In this document: in pieces, positions 55,074-63,619 of the stretch
Position numbering within the stretch: the stretch's first letter is position 1
Layout: every line of letters begins with the position of its first letter
Source of the DNA: Streptomyces sp. DHE7-1
Lineage (GTDB): Bacteria > Actinomycetota > Actinomycetes > Streptomycetales > Streptomycetaceae
Assembly: GCA_016432725.1 (NCBI GenBank)
Contig: JACJDG010000003.1
Coordinates: forward strand, 4,588,001-4,652,000
Length of the DNA stretch: 64,000 nt
Direction: 5' to 3'
Translations under genes and position numbers: made by a program
Notes under the pieces: generated by a model
Told to the model about the DNA's origin: nothing
What the model saw: the letters and a program-made list of their open reading frames with translations, nothing else
Database searches by the model: none

Positions 55074-55279
55074 CCGCCGCGCGCGGCCTGCCGTCTGCGG
55101 ACGCCCCGCGCCGCCGCCGTACTGACGCCGGCCAGGCAGAGGCCGCCCACCACCAGCGGGACGATCAGGAACCACGGGGTGACCCACAGCCCGGCCGCGT
55201 CACCGGCGTAGACCGCGCCGGCGGCGGCGAGGAAGAGGCCGGCGACCAGCTTCCCCGGCTGGAACTCATGACGCAGCAC
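55064..55279 (-). CDS. Small membrane protein
   Basis: A 71-residue protein with two membrane helices (LVAGLFLAAAGAVYAGDAAGLW and FLIVPLVVGGLCLAGVSTAAA) and a basic end. Its start overlaps the PspC gene by 14 bases, so it is coupled to it and probably belongs to the same envelope function. No known domain recognised. Confidence 0.75.
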   Translation of the reverse strand: MLRHEFQPGKLVAGLFLAAAGAVYAGDAAGLWVTPWFLIVPLVVGGLCLAGVSTAAARGVRRRQAARGGQR

Positions 55280-56752
55280 GGCTGACCTCCACCTGTCCGA
55301 CGCCCACCCGGAGGCCCAGCTCGACCGTGCCGGCCCTCTTCCCGGACCCGGCCGGCGACAGGACCACCTCCTCGTGCCTGCCCGGCTTCACGTCCACGTC
55401 CTTTCTGCTGTCACCGGGCAACCGGATGTCGCCCACGCCCACGTCGATGCTCAACCGCACGGTCGCGTCCCGCGGCACGATCACCTTCAGCTGCCCCGCG
55501 CCCACCTCCGCGTCGGTGGACACCGTCCGTCCCCTGCCGGGGTGCACCCGGGTCAGGTCCAGGGTGCCGACACCGGTGCCCACGGCGTAGGCGGGCCGCA
55601 CATCCGCCGTCGCCGCCGGTCTCCAGGACGTCCGGTCCCAGTGCGTCGCCATGTCCTTCGGCAGGGCCGTGGCGCCCGCCAGCAGCCCCGCGGTGACGAT
55701 CGCCAGGAGCACCGATCCGGCCCCCGTCCGGCCCAGGAACGCGCTGACCGCTATGCCGAGGCCGAAGACCAGGAGCGCCCAGGCCAGGCCGGTCTGGAGG
55801 CTGGTGCCCAGCGGGTGCGTGTCCCAGGTCAGCCCGGTGCCCGCTCCGCCGGCCAGCAGGGCGGACAGGAACACCCAGCCGCCGATCCAGCGCGGGCCGC
55901 GCGGTCTCGGCGGCGCCGTCCGTGTCGGCCGAGCGGCGCCGGAGTGGGTCCAGGGGAGGTCGATACCGAGGTCCACGGCCGGGGTGAGGTTCCGGTCGCG
56001 GGTGTCGGAAGGCCCCCACAGGTACCCGGTGCCGCCGACATGGGTGCCGTCCTTGACGATCGGGTCACGCCACCAGGAGGGGTGGTGAATGGTGATGACC
56101 GGCGGTGCCTTGGCCTCCGGCGGGGCGTCGGCGGCGGCCTGCGCCGCGAGCGGATCGGGGTCGGGGGCACCGCGGTGCCGTGACCAGTACCCGGCGCCCG
56201 CCAGCAGCAGGGAGAGCACCACGGCGAAGGCGAGCACCCCGCCGTTCCTCAGCATGGTCAGGAAGATCCCGCAGCCGACCAGCGCGAACAGCACGGCGGC
56301 CAGCGCCTGCCCGTCGACCCGCCCGGTCAGCAGCTTGCGGACCTCGTTCTCCTCGTCCTCCTCGTACGGCACGAGCAGCCAGGCGAAGCCGTAGAAGATG
56401 AGGCCGATGCCGCCCGTCGCGGCCAGCACGGCCAGGGTGATCCGGAAGATCACCGGGTCCATGTCGGCCTGCCGTCCGAGCCCCGCGCACACGCCCGCGA
56501 TCACCTTGTGCCGGCGGTCGCGCCGGAAGCGGCCGGGGGCGTCGGCGGTGTCCTGCTCCGCCGCGCTCCGCCCCGTGTCCCGCTCCGCCGTACCCGTCCG
56601 TCCCGCGGTGCCGGTGCCGGCGGCTGACTCCGCTCCGGGCGCTCCTGTCCCTCCCACCGCGGCGGGCGCGGCATCCGACGGCCCGGCCCCGGGGCGGGGC
56701 GCGGGCCGGGGCCGGGTCCCGGACCCGTCGCGGCGTGCTCGTGATCGGTCAT
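55266..56752 (-). CDS. PspC-domain membrane protein (one frameshift in this sequence)
   Basis: A 495-residue protein when repaired. After a Pro/Gly-rich tail, the PspC domain reads FRRDRRHKVIAGVCAGLGRQADMDPVIFRITLAVL and GFAWLLVPYEEDE. Several membrane helices follow, and the last ~130 residues (VGTGVGTLDLTRVHPGRG, VIVPRDATVRLSIDVGVGDIRLPG) are a toastrack-like beta domain, as in LiaF/PspC proteins. The N-terminal MTDHEHAATGPG part is in another frame, joined by one added base in the G/C runs at 56687-56699. A GTG at 56657 would avoid the frameshift but lose the N-terminus. Divergent from a PspC-type histidine kinase. Confidence 0.85.
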
Positions 56753-56864
56753 GTGTCCATGGTGACGGTCCGTCCGCCGCGACGGGAGTCGGGATGACCC
56801 TGGGCGAACCCTGAGATCGGCCCGGAAGGCCAGAGGGGCGCCGGAGGGAGGGCGGAGGGACGCC

Positions 56865-56914
56865 GGGGAGGCGTTCGGTAAGGGCCGGCGGGGAGGCGTT
56901 CGGTACGGGCCGGC
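56865..56914. repeat. 25-bp tandem repeat, two copies
   Basis: GGGGAGGCGTTCGGTA followed by (A/C)GGGCCGGC occurs twice back to back with one mismatch, between the divergent PspC and histidine kinase genes. It may be simple slippage or a repeated protein site. Confidence 0.7.
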
Positions 56915-57004
56915 GGACCGCCGCGGACCTCCGGCCCGGAGATCAGGGGAGTCTAGGGGACGGACCCTGATGCTCCGCCCCGTGGCCGTGTGACCATCGA
57001 TGGC

Positions 57005-58293
57005 ATGCCGGAAGCCGCAGCACTGCCCTCGACGACCCGCGGCCGCCGCGCAAGCTCTACCGCAGCAGCGACGGCCGCTGGCTCGGCGGAGTGGCGCGGG
57101 GCCTCGCCGGGCACCTCGGCCTGCCCGTCATCTGGGTCCGGCTCGCGTTCGTCGGCCTGTTCATGGCCAACGGACTGGGCGCGCTGCTGTACGCGGCGTT
57201 CTGGTTCTTCGTCCCGCTCGGCGTCGGCGGCGTCGGCGGCCACAAACCGCCCCTGGTCGGCACCGAGACCTCGCCGGAGGGTCGCCGCAGACTGGTGGCC
57301 CGCAAGCCGGACAAGGGGCAGATGGTCGCGCTGCTCCTCATGGTCATCGTGTCCATGGTCTTCGTGGGCAGCGTCAACCTGACCAACGGGGCCAAGGCGT
57401 ATCTGCTGCCCGCCGTGCTGGTCGCGGCCGGTGTCGCCCTCGTCTGGCGCCAGGCGGACAACGCCCGGCGCGCCCGGTGGGTCGAGGTCGGCAGCCGCCG
57501 GCGCACACTCACCCTGCTCCGCGCGGGCGTCGGGGTCCTGCTGGTCACCGCCGGCGTCTCCGCCATCTTCGTCATGCAGGGCTCGGCCGCCCACCTCGGC
57601 GCGGTCCTCCAGGCCGCGCTCGCCGTCCTCGTCGGCATCACCCTGCTCGCCGGCCCCTATCTGGTCCGGATGACCCAGGACCTGTCCGAGGAACGCCTGA
57701 TGCGCATCCGCGCCCAGGAGCGCGCCGAGGTCGCCGCCCACGTCCACGACTCCGTGCTGCACACCCTCACCCTGATCCAGCGCAACGCCGACAACGCCGG
57801 CGAGGTGCGCCGCCTGGCCCGGGCCCAGGAGCGGGACCTGCGCACATGGCTGTACAAGCCCGAGGGCACGGGCAAGGACGAGGCGGACGAGCCCGACACG
57901 GTCGCCGAGGCGGTGCGGCGCAGCGCCGCCGAGGTGGAGGACAAGCACGGTGTGCCCATCGAGGTGGTCGTGGTCGGGGACTGCCCGCTCGACGAACGGA
58001 CCGCCGCGCAGATGCAGGCCGCGCGCGAGGCGATGGTCAACGCCGCCAAGTACGGTGGCGAGGGCGGTGCCGTACAGGTGTACGCCGAGGTCGAGGGGAG
58101 GACGGTGTTCGTGTCGGTCCGCGACCGCGGCCCGGGCTTCGACCTCGACTCGATACCCGCCGACCGCATGGGTGTCAGAGAATCGATCATCGGCCGCATG
58201 GAGCGCAACGGCGGCACGGCCCGGCTGCGGGCGGTGCCGGACGGCGGCACGGAGGTCGAACTGGAGATGGAGAGGGCGGAGAAGACGTCATGA
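57005..58293 (+). CDS. PspC-type sensor histidine kinase (one frameshift in this sequence)
   Basis: A 429-residue kinase when repaired. A PspC domain opens it (RKLYRSSDGRWLGGVARGLAGHLGLP in parts, then membrane helices). More helices follow (QMVALLLMVIVSMVFVG, AYLLPAVLVAAGVALVW, AGVGVLLVTAGVSAIFVM). The dimerisation domain of HisKA_3 type is ERAEVAAHVHDSVLHTLTLIQ with the phospho-His, and the ATPase domain has EAMVNAAKYGG (N box), VRDRGPGFD (G1), GVRESIIGRMERNGG. The frame breaks at CCC 57026-57028; one added C restores LPLDDPRPPRKLYR. It probably senses envelope stress with the divergent PspC protein and signals to the next gene (4-base overlap). Confidence 0.9.
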
Positions 58294-59021
58294 GCGACGC
58301 GACCGAGGCGAACGGCACGGCGGGGGCGGCGGAGCCGGCCGGAACCGGCCCGGCCGGAGAGCGGCATGTGCGCGTGGTGCTCGTGGACGACCACCGTATG
58401 TTCCGCACCGGCGTCCAGGCCGAGATCGGGCAGACCGCCGAGACCGGGGTCGAGGTGGTCGGCGAGGCGGCGGACGTCGACCAGGCGGTCTCGGTCATCA
58501 CCGCGACCCGGCCCGAGGTGGTCCTGCTCGACGTCCACCTGCCGGGCGGCGGCGGCGTCGAAGTGCTGCGCCGGTGCGCCGCGTTGATGGCGGACGCCGA
58601 GCGCCCTGTCCGCTTCCTCGCCCTGTCCGTCTCCGACGCCGCCGAGGACGTGATCGGTGTGATCCGCGGCGGCGCCCGCGGCTACGTCACCAAGACCATC
58701 ACCGGCAGCGACCTGGTCGGCTCGGTCTTCCGGGTCCAGGAGGGCGACGCCGTCTTCTCGCCGCGCCTGGCCGGGTTCGTCCTGGACGCCTTCGCCTCCA
58801 CCGACGCCCCGCCGGTCGACGAGGACCTGGACCGCCTCACCCAGCGGGAACGCGAGGTGCTGCGGCTGATCGCCCGCGGTTACGCCTACAAGGAGATCGC
58901 CAAGCAGCTCTTCATCTCGGTCAAGACGGTCGAGTCCCATGTCTCGGCGGTCCTGCGCAAGCTCCAGCTCTCCAACCGCCACGAGCTGACCCGCTGGGCC
59001 ACGGCACGCCGGCTGGTCTGA
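58290..59021 (+). CDS. LuxR/NarL-type response regulator, partner of the PspC kinase
   Basis: A 243-residue response regulator. The receiver has VVLVDDHRMFRTGV, phospho-Asp in VVLLDVHLPGGGG and Lys in RGYVTKTIT. The DNA-binding domain is LTQREREVLRLIARGYAYKEIAKQLFISVKTVESHVSAVLRKL (in parts). A ~28-residue Ala/Gly-rich extension precedes the receiver. The ATG overlaps the kinase stop (ATGA), so they form one two-component system. Confidence 0.95.
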   Translation: MSDATEANGTAGAAEPAGTGPAGERHVRVVLVDDHRMFRTGVQAEIGQTAETGVEVVGEAADVDQAVSVITATRPEVVLLDVHLPGGGGVEVLRRCAALMADAERPVRFLALSVSDAAEDVIGVIRGGARGYVTKTITGSDLVGSVFRVQEGDAVFSPRLAGFVLDAFASTDAPPVDEDLDRLTQREREVLRLIARGYAYKEIAKQLFISVKTVESHVSAVLRKLQLSNRHELTRWATARRLV

Positions 59022-59034
59022 CCGCCGCGGCACG

Positions 59035-60099
59035 TCACGCCACCCGGGTCGCCCCCGCGAACGGCATCTCGTCGACGGGAGCCACCCGGACCGGGGCCGA
59101 CGGGTTCGGGGCGTGGATCATCCGGCCGTTGCCGATGTAGATGCCGACATGGCTGATGCCGGAGTAGAAGAAGACCAGGTCGCCGGGCTGGAGCTGGGAG
59201 CGGGTCACCCGCCGGCCCGCGTTGATCTGGGCGTAGGTGGTGCGGGGCAGGGAGACGCCCGCGGAGCGGTAGGCGGCCTGCACCAGCCCCGAGCAGTCGA
59301 AGGCGCTGGGCCCGGTCGCGCCCCACACGTAGGGGCTGCCGAGCTTCTGGTAGGCGTAGGCGACGGCCGCGGCCGCCCGGGAGCCGGAGGCGGCGACGGA
59401 GCCCGCCTGCTCCAGAGCCGCCCGGGTGTCCGAGGCGGAACGCGAGGCGTGCCCGGCGGCGGTGCCGTCGCCGGCGATCCCTGAGCGGTCCGCGGGAGTG
59501 AGCCGTGCCAGCAGCCTGCGCGCCTCACCGAGCTTCGCGGTGACGGTCTGCTTGTGCCGTCGAACCTCCGCCTGCCGCGACCGCAGCGACTTCAGCTCGA
59601 CGCGGGAGGCGCCGCGTAACTGCTCGATCTCGCGGAGCTGTTCACGCACCCGCGCCACCGTTCCGGCCTGCCGGTCGCCCGCCCGCTCCGCGAACGCGGC
59701 CCCGTCCAGGTACCGGTCCGGGTCGCTGGACAGCGCGAGCTGCCAGGAGGGGTCGATCGCGCCGTCGCGGTACTGCGCCGCGGCCAGTGAACCGAGCGCG
59801 TCCCGAGCGGTGTTGAGCTTCTGCTGCCTCCGGGCGGCCTCGTCCCGCAGCGAGTTCAGCCGCCGCTGGGCCGCGTCCGCCTTCTCCTTCGACCCGTTGT
59901 ACTTCTCGGTGGCGGTCTCGGCCTCCTGGTACAGCTTGTCGACCTTGGCCTTCACCTGGGCCGGCGTCAGCTGCGGCTCGGCGCTGCCCGTGCCCTCGAA
60001 GGCCGTCGCGGTGGCCGCCCCCGCCAGGGCGAGGGTCACGGCCGTGCGGGCCGTGCTACCGCCGAGTGGGCGCTGCCGGGGCTTGCGGTGCGCTGCCAC
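59035..60099 (-). CDS. Secreted NlpC/P60 peptidoglycan endopeptidase with N-terminal coiled coil
   Basis: A 354-residue secreted enzyme. The signal peptide includes TAVTLALAGAATATAF; a long coiled-coil region (LTPAQVKAKVDKLYQEAETATEKY to RRLLARL, residues ~45-210) resembles the RipA/CwlO type regulatory domain. The NlpC/P60 domain has catalytic Cys in SAFDCSGLVQAAY, His in ISHVGIYIGNG and the third polar residue His in MIHAPN. It cuts peptide stems of peptidoglycan. Start GTG 60099 matches the xxSHRKP/AAHRKP start of its paralogue at 63156; GTG 60111 is possible. An MtrA box lies upstream. Confidence 0.93.
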   Translation of the reverse strand: MAAHRKPRQRPLGGSTARTAVTLALAGAATATAFEGTGSAEPQLTPAQVKAKVDKLYQEAETATEKYNGSKEKADAAQRRLNSLRDEAARRQQKLNTARDALGSLAAAQYRDGAIDPSWQLALSSDPDRYLDGAAFAERAGDRQAGTVARVREQLREIEQLRGASRVELKSLRSRQAEVRRHKQTVTAKLGEARRLLARLTPADRSGIAGDGTAAGHASRSASDTRAALEQAGSVAASGSRAAAAVAYAYQKLGSPYVWGATGPSAFDCSGLVQAAYRSAGVSLPRTTYAQINAGRRVTRSQLQPGDLVFFYSGISHVGIYIGNGRMIHAPNPSAPVRVAPVDEMPFAGATRVA

Positions 60100-60277
60100 C
60101 TGGACCGTCACGTCCTTCCATGGATCTCCGCAGCCGAGCGGTAGGGCAGTCCGGCGGCCGCCCGCACAGGGGAACGGGCCGCCGCCGGACCTTTCTCGGC
60201 GGAGGTGGCCGGCGGCCGCCCCTGGCCCGGGCGGCGGTGGAAAGCCGGTCACCTGGGGGAGGACGCTAGGCCGGATT

Positions 60278-60293
60278 GTGACAGGTTGGTAAC
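60278..60293 (-). promoter_or_regulatory. Candidate MtrA binding site upstream of the NlpC/P60 gene
   Basis: On the minus strand GTTAC-CAACCT-GTCAC fits the MtrA consensus GTnAC-n6-GTnAC. It lies at the -35 position of a possible promoter with TAGCGT at -10 (60264-60269). The ~165-base untranslated leader between it and the NlpC gene is very GC-rich and structured. The remaining stretch to 60523 holds nothing recognised. Confidence 0.7.
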
Positions 60294-60523
60294 GCACTGT
60301 ACGGAAGTGGCCGAGGCGGACCGAGCCGTATACGACCGTGATCGCATCGCCGGGCCCATGCTGTCGCCTTCACGCTGCGTAGTGACCGAAGCGCGTATTG
60401 AGGGACCCACGGGGACCGTGTGGTGCTATGCGGCGCATATATGCAAGATCTTCCGCACGGGACGCGGCCGGGTGGACGGGCCCGGTGGCCGGCGACCCGG
60501 AGCCCCCTCATAGGCTCCGGGTC

Positions 60524-60877
60524 ATGGACGTACTCATCCATCTCCTCGTCGGCCTGCACATCATCGGCATCGCCGCGCTGCTCGGCGGTTTCCTCACCCA
60601 GATGAAGGCGATGGGCCGGGGCACGGCCCGGTTCGTCCCCGGGATGCTGCACGGCGCGTTCACCATGCTGGTCACCGGCGTGGCCCTGGTCGGGCTCAAC
60701 GAGGCCGACGGCCACCACGTCAACAGCTTCAAGATCGGTGTGAAACTTGCCCTGCTGATCGTGATCCTCGGGCTGGTCTACGTCCAGCGCGACGAGGAGA
60801 AGGTGGACAAGCGCGTCTTCGGGCTCGTCGGCCTGCTGACCATGGCGAACATCTTCATCGCCGTGCTGTGGACGTGA
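60524..60877 (+). CDS. Small integral membrane protein
   Basis: A 117-residue protein with four membrane helices (DVLIHLLVGLHIIGIAALLGG, GAFTMLVTGVALVGL, VKLALLIVILGLVYV, FGLVGLLTMANIFIAVLW). No domain was recognised beyond a conserved actinobacterial membrane-protein look. GGCTCCGGGTC precedes the ATG. It is convergent with the transporter-like gene downstream with a 3-base gap. Confidence 0.82.
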   Translation: MDVLIHLLVGLHIIGIAALLGGFLTQMKAMGRGTARFVPGMLHGAFTMLVTGVALVGLNEADGHHVNSFKIGVKLALLIVILGLVYVQRDEEKVDKRVFGLVGLLTMANIFIAVLWT

Positions 60878-60880
60878 GGC

Positions 60881-61855
60881 TCAGCGCGCCCTGACCAGGC
60901 CGGCGCGGGCGGCGAGCACGGCGCCGGCCGCGACCGCAAGCCACGCCGCGACCGCCAGCCACACCAGCGCCTGGCCGGGCGTCCGCAGCCGGCCGATGTC
61001 CAGGGCCGCCGCGACCGACAGGGTCGCGGCCGCCGTCATGCCCAGCGGGAACACCGTCGACCACCGGCGCACGTCGAAGCGCAGCCGCGGCCGGGCCACC
61101 TCCGCGGCCAGCAGAACCACGCAGCAGGCCAGGTCCAGTGCCAGCAGCGCGACCGTCACGTTGCGCAGCACGCCCCGGTCGTCGTCGTTCCACAGGTACA
61201 GCCGCGCACTGTCGGCGGCCAGCAGCTTCGCCCCGGCCAGCGCCGAGATGGCGAGTGCTCCGCCCGCGATCCAGTGGTCCCCGGCACCCTCCAGCACCTG
61301 CCGCGGATCGAAACGGGCCAGCGCCAGGCAGTAGAGGACCAGGCCCAGCCAGAACAGCACCAGCGCGGCGTGCGCGAGCCACGCCGTCGTCTCCGCCGCG
61401 GCCAGGGCGGCCGCCAGCACCGCCAGCCCCTGGGTGGCCACACAGCACAGGAACACCGCCCCCGGCATGCGCCGCTCCCAGTGCCGTACGACGAGAAGCA
61501 GCAGCACCGGCCACAGCAGGACCGCCAGTGCCAGGGCGGCCTCGGCCAGGGTCTGCCGGCCGAGCTGTGAGATCCGGGTGCCGAGCACCGCCGTGGCGGC
61601 GACGGCGGTGAGCGCGCCGGCACTCTTCGCCTCGGCCAGCCACCGGGGCCGCTGCCGCACCAGCCGCACGGCGAAGTCGGCGGCGAGCGTCACCCAGGCG
61701 AGGCAGGCCAGCGACAGGAAGACCAACGACATCGTCTCGGAACCGGTCAGCTGCAGACCCACCGACACGATGCCGCTCGCCATGACGGCGGCCCCCGCCG
61801 CCGGCGGACGCCCCGCCCACCACGTACGCAGACCAGAGAAGCCGGGCATGGGCAT
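60881..61855 (-). CDS. TDT/SLAC1-type (tellurite resistance/dicarboxylate transporter family) membrane protein
   Basis: A 324-residue protein with about nine to ten membrane helices. The start AAVMASGIVSVGLQLTG and the late RRWSTVFPLGMTAAATLSVA are the paired signature segments of the TehA/Mae1/SLAC1 transporter family (two repeats of a helical hairpin). Substrate may be an anion or C4-dicarboxylate. Assignment is by pattern, not close homology. Confidence 0.7.
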   Translation of the reverse strand: MPMPGFSGLRTWWAGRPPAAGAAVMASGIVSVGLQLTGSETMSLVFLSLACLAWVTLAADFAVRLVRQRPRWLAEAKSAGALTAVAATAVLGTRISQLGRQTLAEAALALAVLLWPVLLLLVVRHWERRMPGAVFLCCVATQGLAVLAAALAAAETTAWLAHAALVLFWLGLVLYCLALARFDPRQVLEGAGDHWIAGGALAISALAGAKLLAADSARLYLWNDDDRGVLRNVTVALLALDLACCVVLLAAEVARPRLRFDVRRWSTVFPLGMTAAATLSVAAALDIGRLRTPGQALVWLAVAAWLAVAAGAVLAARAGLVRAR

Positions 61856-61926
61856 GGCCCGATGCTAGGGAGCGGCGGCGCCCACGCTCGCCGGGCACGC
61901 GCGCGTGGGGCCCGAAAAGAGCACCG

Positions 61927-63156
61927 TCAGGCCGGCCGCACCACCCGGTGGACGACCGACTCTCCCGCCAGGTGGACCGGCTCCTCGCGCACGTACGCAC
62001 CGGGGCGCGGGGCGTGGATCATCGTGCCGTCGCCCGTGCACAGGCCGACGTGTCTGCTGTCGTCGTGGAAGAAGACCAGGTCACCGGGGCGCACGTCGGT
62101 GAGCGGGACCGCGGTGCCCATGGCGGCCTGGTCACGCGCGGCACGCGGCAGGGTGACGCCGGCGGCTCTCCAGGCGGCCTGGGTGAGTCCGGCGCAGTCG
62201 TAGGAGCCGGGACCGCTGGCACCCGACACGTACGGCTTGCCGATCTGGGCGCGGGCGAAGGCGATCGCCTTCTCGGCCTTGGTGACGGGGGCGGCCGGGG
62301 CGACGGGCGGCACGTTCACCGGCATCGGCGCGGACCACTGCGGCTCCGGAGCCTGGACCCGGGGCGGAACGGAAGGCGGAGCCGGGACCGGGGACGGGGC
62401 CGCGGACGAGGCGGGAGCCGGATCCGGAGCGCGAAGCGGGTCGGGAGCGGGGGCCGGGACCGAAACCGGAGCCGGGACGGGGACCGAAACCGGAGCCGGG
62501 ACGGGGGCCGAAGCCGGGAGGGGGACCGAAACCGGGGCCGAAGCCGGAGCGGGGACCGGGGCCGGCACCGGTGAAGGCGCCGAAGCCGGTTCCGCGGCCG
62601 GTGCGGTCAGCCGGGACAGCAGCTCGCGCGCGGTGGCCAGCTTGTGCTGGACGGCCGCCTTGGCCGACTTCACGTCGTACTGCGCGACGGCCGGCGCCTC
62701 GGGAGCCCTGGGGGCCTTCCCGCGCTCGGCCGCGCCCTTCACCCGGGAGGCCAGCCGGTTCATCAGCCGGTTCTGGGCGAAGTGGTCCTCCGGGTACTCC
62801 GCGAGCAGCGAGCCGGCCGGTTCGGGAGCGGCGGCGAACGGGGCCAGCCCCTCACGGGCCTTCGTGAACAGGCCCGGACGCCGGGCGGCGGCCTCCGCGC
62901 GCGGGGTCTCGGCGCGAGCCCGCTGCACGGCCGCGGGCTCCTCCTCCGGGTCCGCCCTGCGGTACAGCTCGTCGATCTTCTTCTCGATCTCCTCCACGCT
63001 CGGCCTGCCGTCGCCCGGGGAGGAGGCGGCGGCCGAAGCGGTACCGGCCGTCTGGGACAGGACGGCGACGGAGGTGAGGGCGGCGGTGGCCAGGACGGGG
63101 GTGCGGATGCCCGTCCCGCGGGTCCCCGGGGGACCCGGCTTGCGGTGCGACGCCAA
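61927..63156 (-). CDS. Secreted NlpC/P60 peptidoglycan endopeptidase with Pro/Ala/Val-rich linker
   Basis: A 409-residue secreted hydrolase, paralogue of the one at 59035. The signal region is TPVLATAALTSVAVLSQTAGTASAA, then a short helical part. A ~95-residue low-complexity linker of alternating Pro-Ala/Val-Ser units (~residues 190-285) is likely to span the wall. The NlpC/P60 domain has Cys in GSYDCAGLTQAAW, His in SRHVGLCTGDG and MIHAPRPG. It starts with TTG at 63156, ten bases after AAGGAG. A c-di-AMP riboswitch lies in its leader. Confidence 0.92.
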   Translation of the reverse strand: MASHRKPGPPGTRGTGIRTPVLATAALTSVAVLSQTAGTASAAASSPGDGRPSVEEIEKKIDELYRRADPEEEPAAVQRARAETPRAEAAARRPGLFTKAREGLAPFAAAPEPAGSLLAEYPEDHFAQNRLMNRLASRVKGAAERGKAPRAPEAPAVAQYDVKSAKAAVQHKLATARELLSRLTAPAAEPASAPSPVPAPVPAPASAPVSVPLPASAPVPAPVSVPVPAPVSVPAPAPDPLRAPDPAPASSAAPSPVPAPPSVPPRVQAPEPQWSAPMPVNVPPVAPAAPVTKAEKAIAFARAQIGKPYVSGASGPGSYDCAGLTQAAWRAAGVTLPRAARDQAAMGTAVPLTDVRPGDLVFFHDDSRHVGLCTGDGTMIHAPRPGAYVREEPVHLAGESVVHRVVRPA

Positions 63157-63211
63157 GGGTGGCGACTCCTTCCAGCGTGCCGCCTACCGGGTTAGCTGTC
63201 GGGTTCGGGCG

Positions 63212-63335
63212 GGTGGTTCGGAAGGGTTGCCCTACGGCGTCGTCCCGGGCGGGAGTCGGCCGATTCACCCCGGGATCGGTGGGTCCCCGGCTCCGGCCGC
63301 CACAACGGGGCGCACCGGACTCGGCGGAGGCCGCG
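63212..63335 (-). ncRNA. c-di-AMP riboswitch (ydaO-yuaA type) controlling the NlpC/P60 gene
   Basis: Minus-strand blocks in order: CTCCGCCGAGTCCGG (~63330-63316), GGAGCCGGGGACCCA, CCGGGGTGAATCGG (63273-63260), and CGTAGGGCAACCCTTCCGAACC split over 63236-63215. These match the conserved parts of ydaO-type riboswitches found before Streptomyces cell-wall hydrolase genes such as rpfA, which switch genes off when c-di-AMP is bound. The hydrolase start is ~55 bases downstream. Confidence 0.85.
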
Positions 63336-63619
63336 CGGCCCGGCGAGGTTCGCCGGTAGGGGTCGTGCGGCCTGACGGCAACCTAGCCAACTCGTGTGAC
63401 TCCTGTGAAGGTTGCTGTGCCATATGTCCGATACATTTCCGTGACCCGGGGCCGGTTTCATACGGGCGTGACAAGGCGCTTCCGCTGGGTGAGGGGTTCG
63501 GCCCCGCCCGTGGCGCGATGGCCGACGCGCCGCCACCGTGTCCTGTCGCGGACCTCACGGGCGCCGACTTTCAGTTGCCGGGACCGGTTGTCGGTGCGGC
63601 CCCCTAGACTCGTAGAGCG

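Noticed and set aside
60112..60260. A second c-di-AMP riboswitch in the leader of the NlpC/P60 gene at 59 kb
   Set aside because: The leader has CCGCCGAG and a structured GC-rich end (TACCGCTCGG..GGAGATCC), but it lacks the GGGGTGAATCGG block and the paired 3' block, so I could not support a ydaO element.
62400..62600. CRISPR-like or minisatellite repeats in the second NlpC/P60 gene
   Set aside because: The repeats are GGGACCGAAACCGGAGCC-like units that encode the Pro/Ala/Val linker in frame, so they are coding low complexity.
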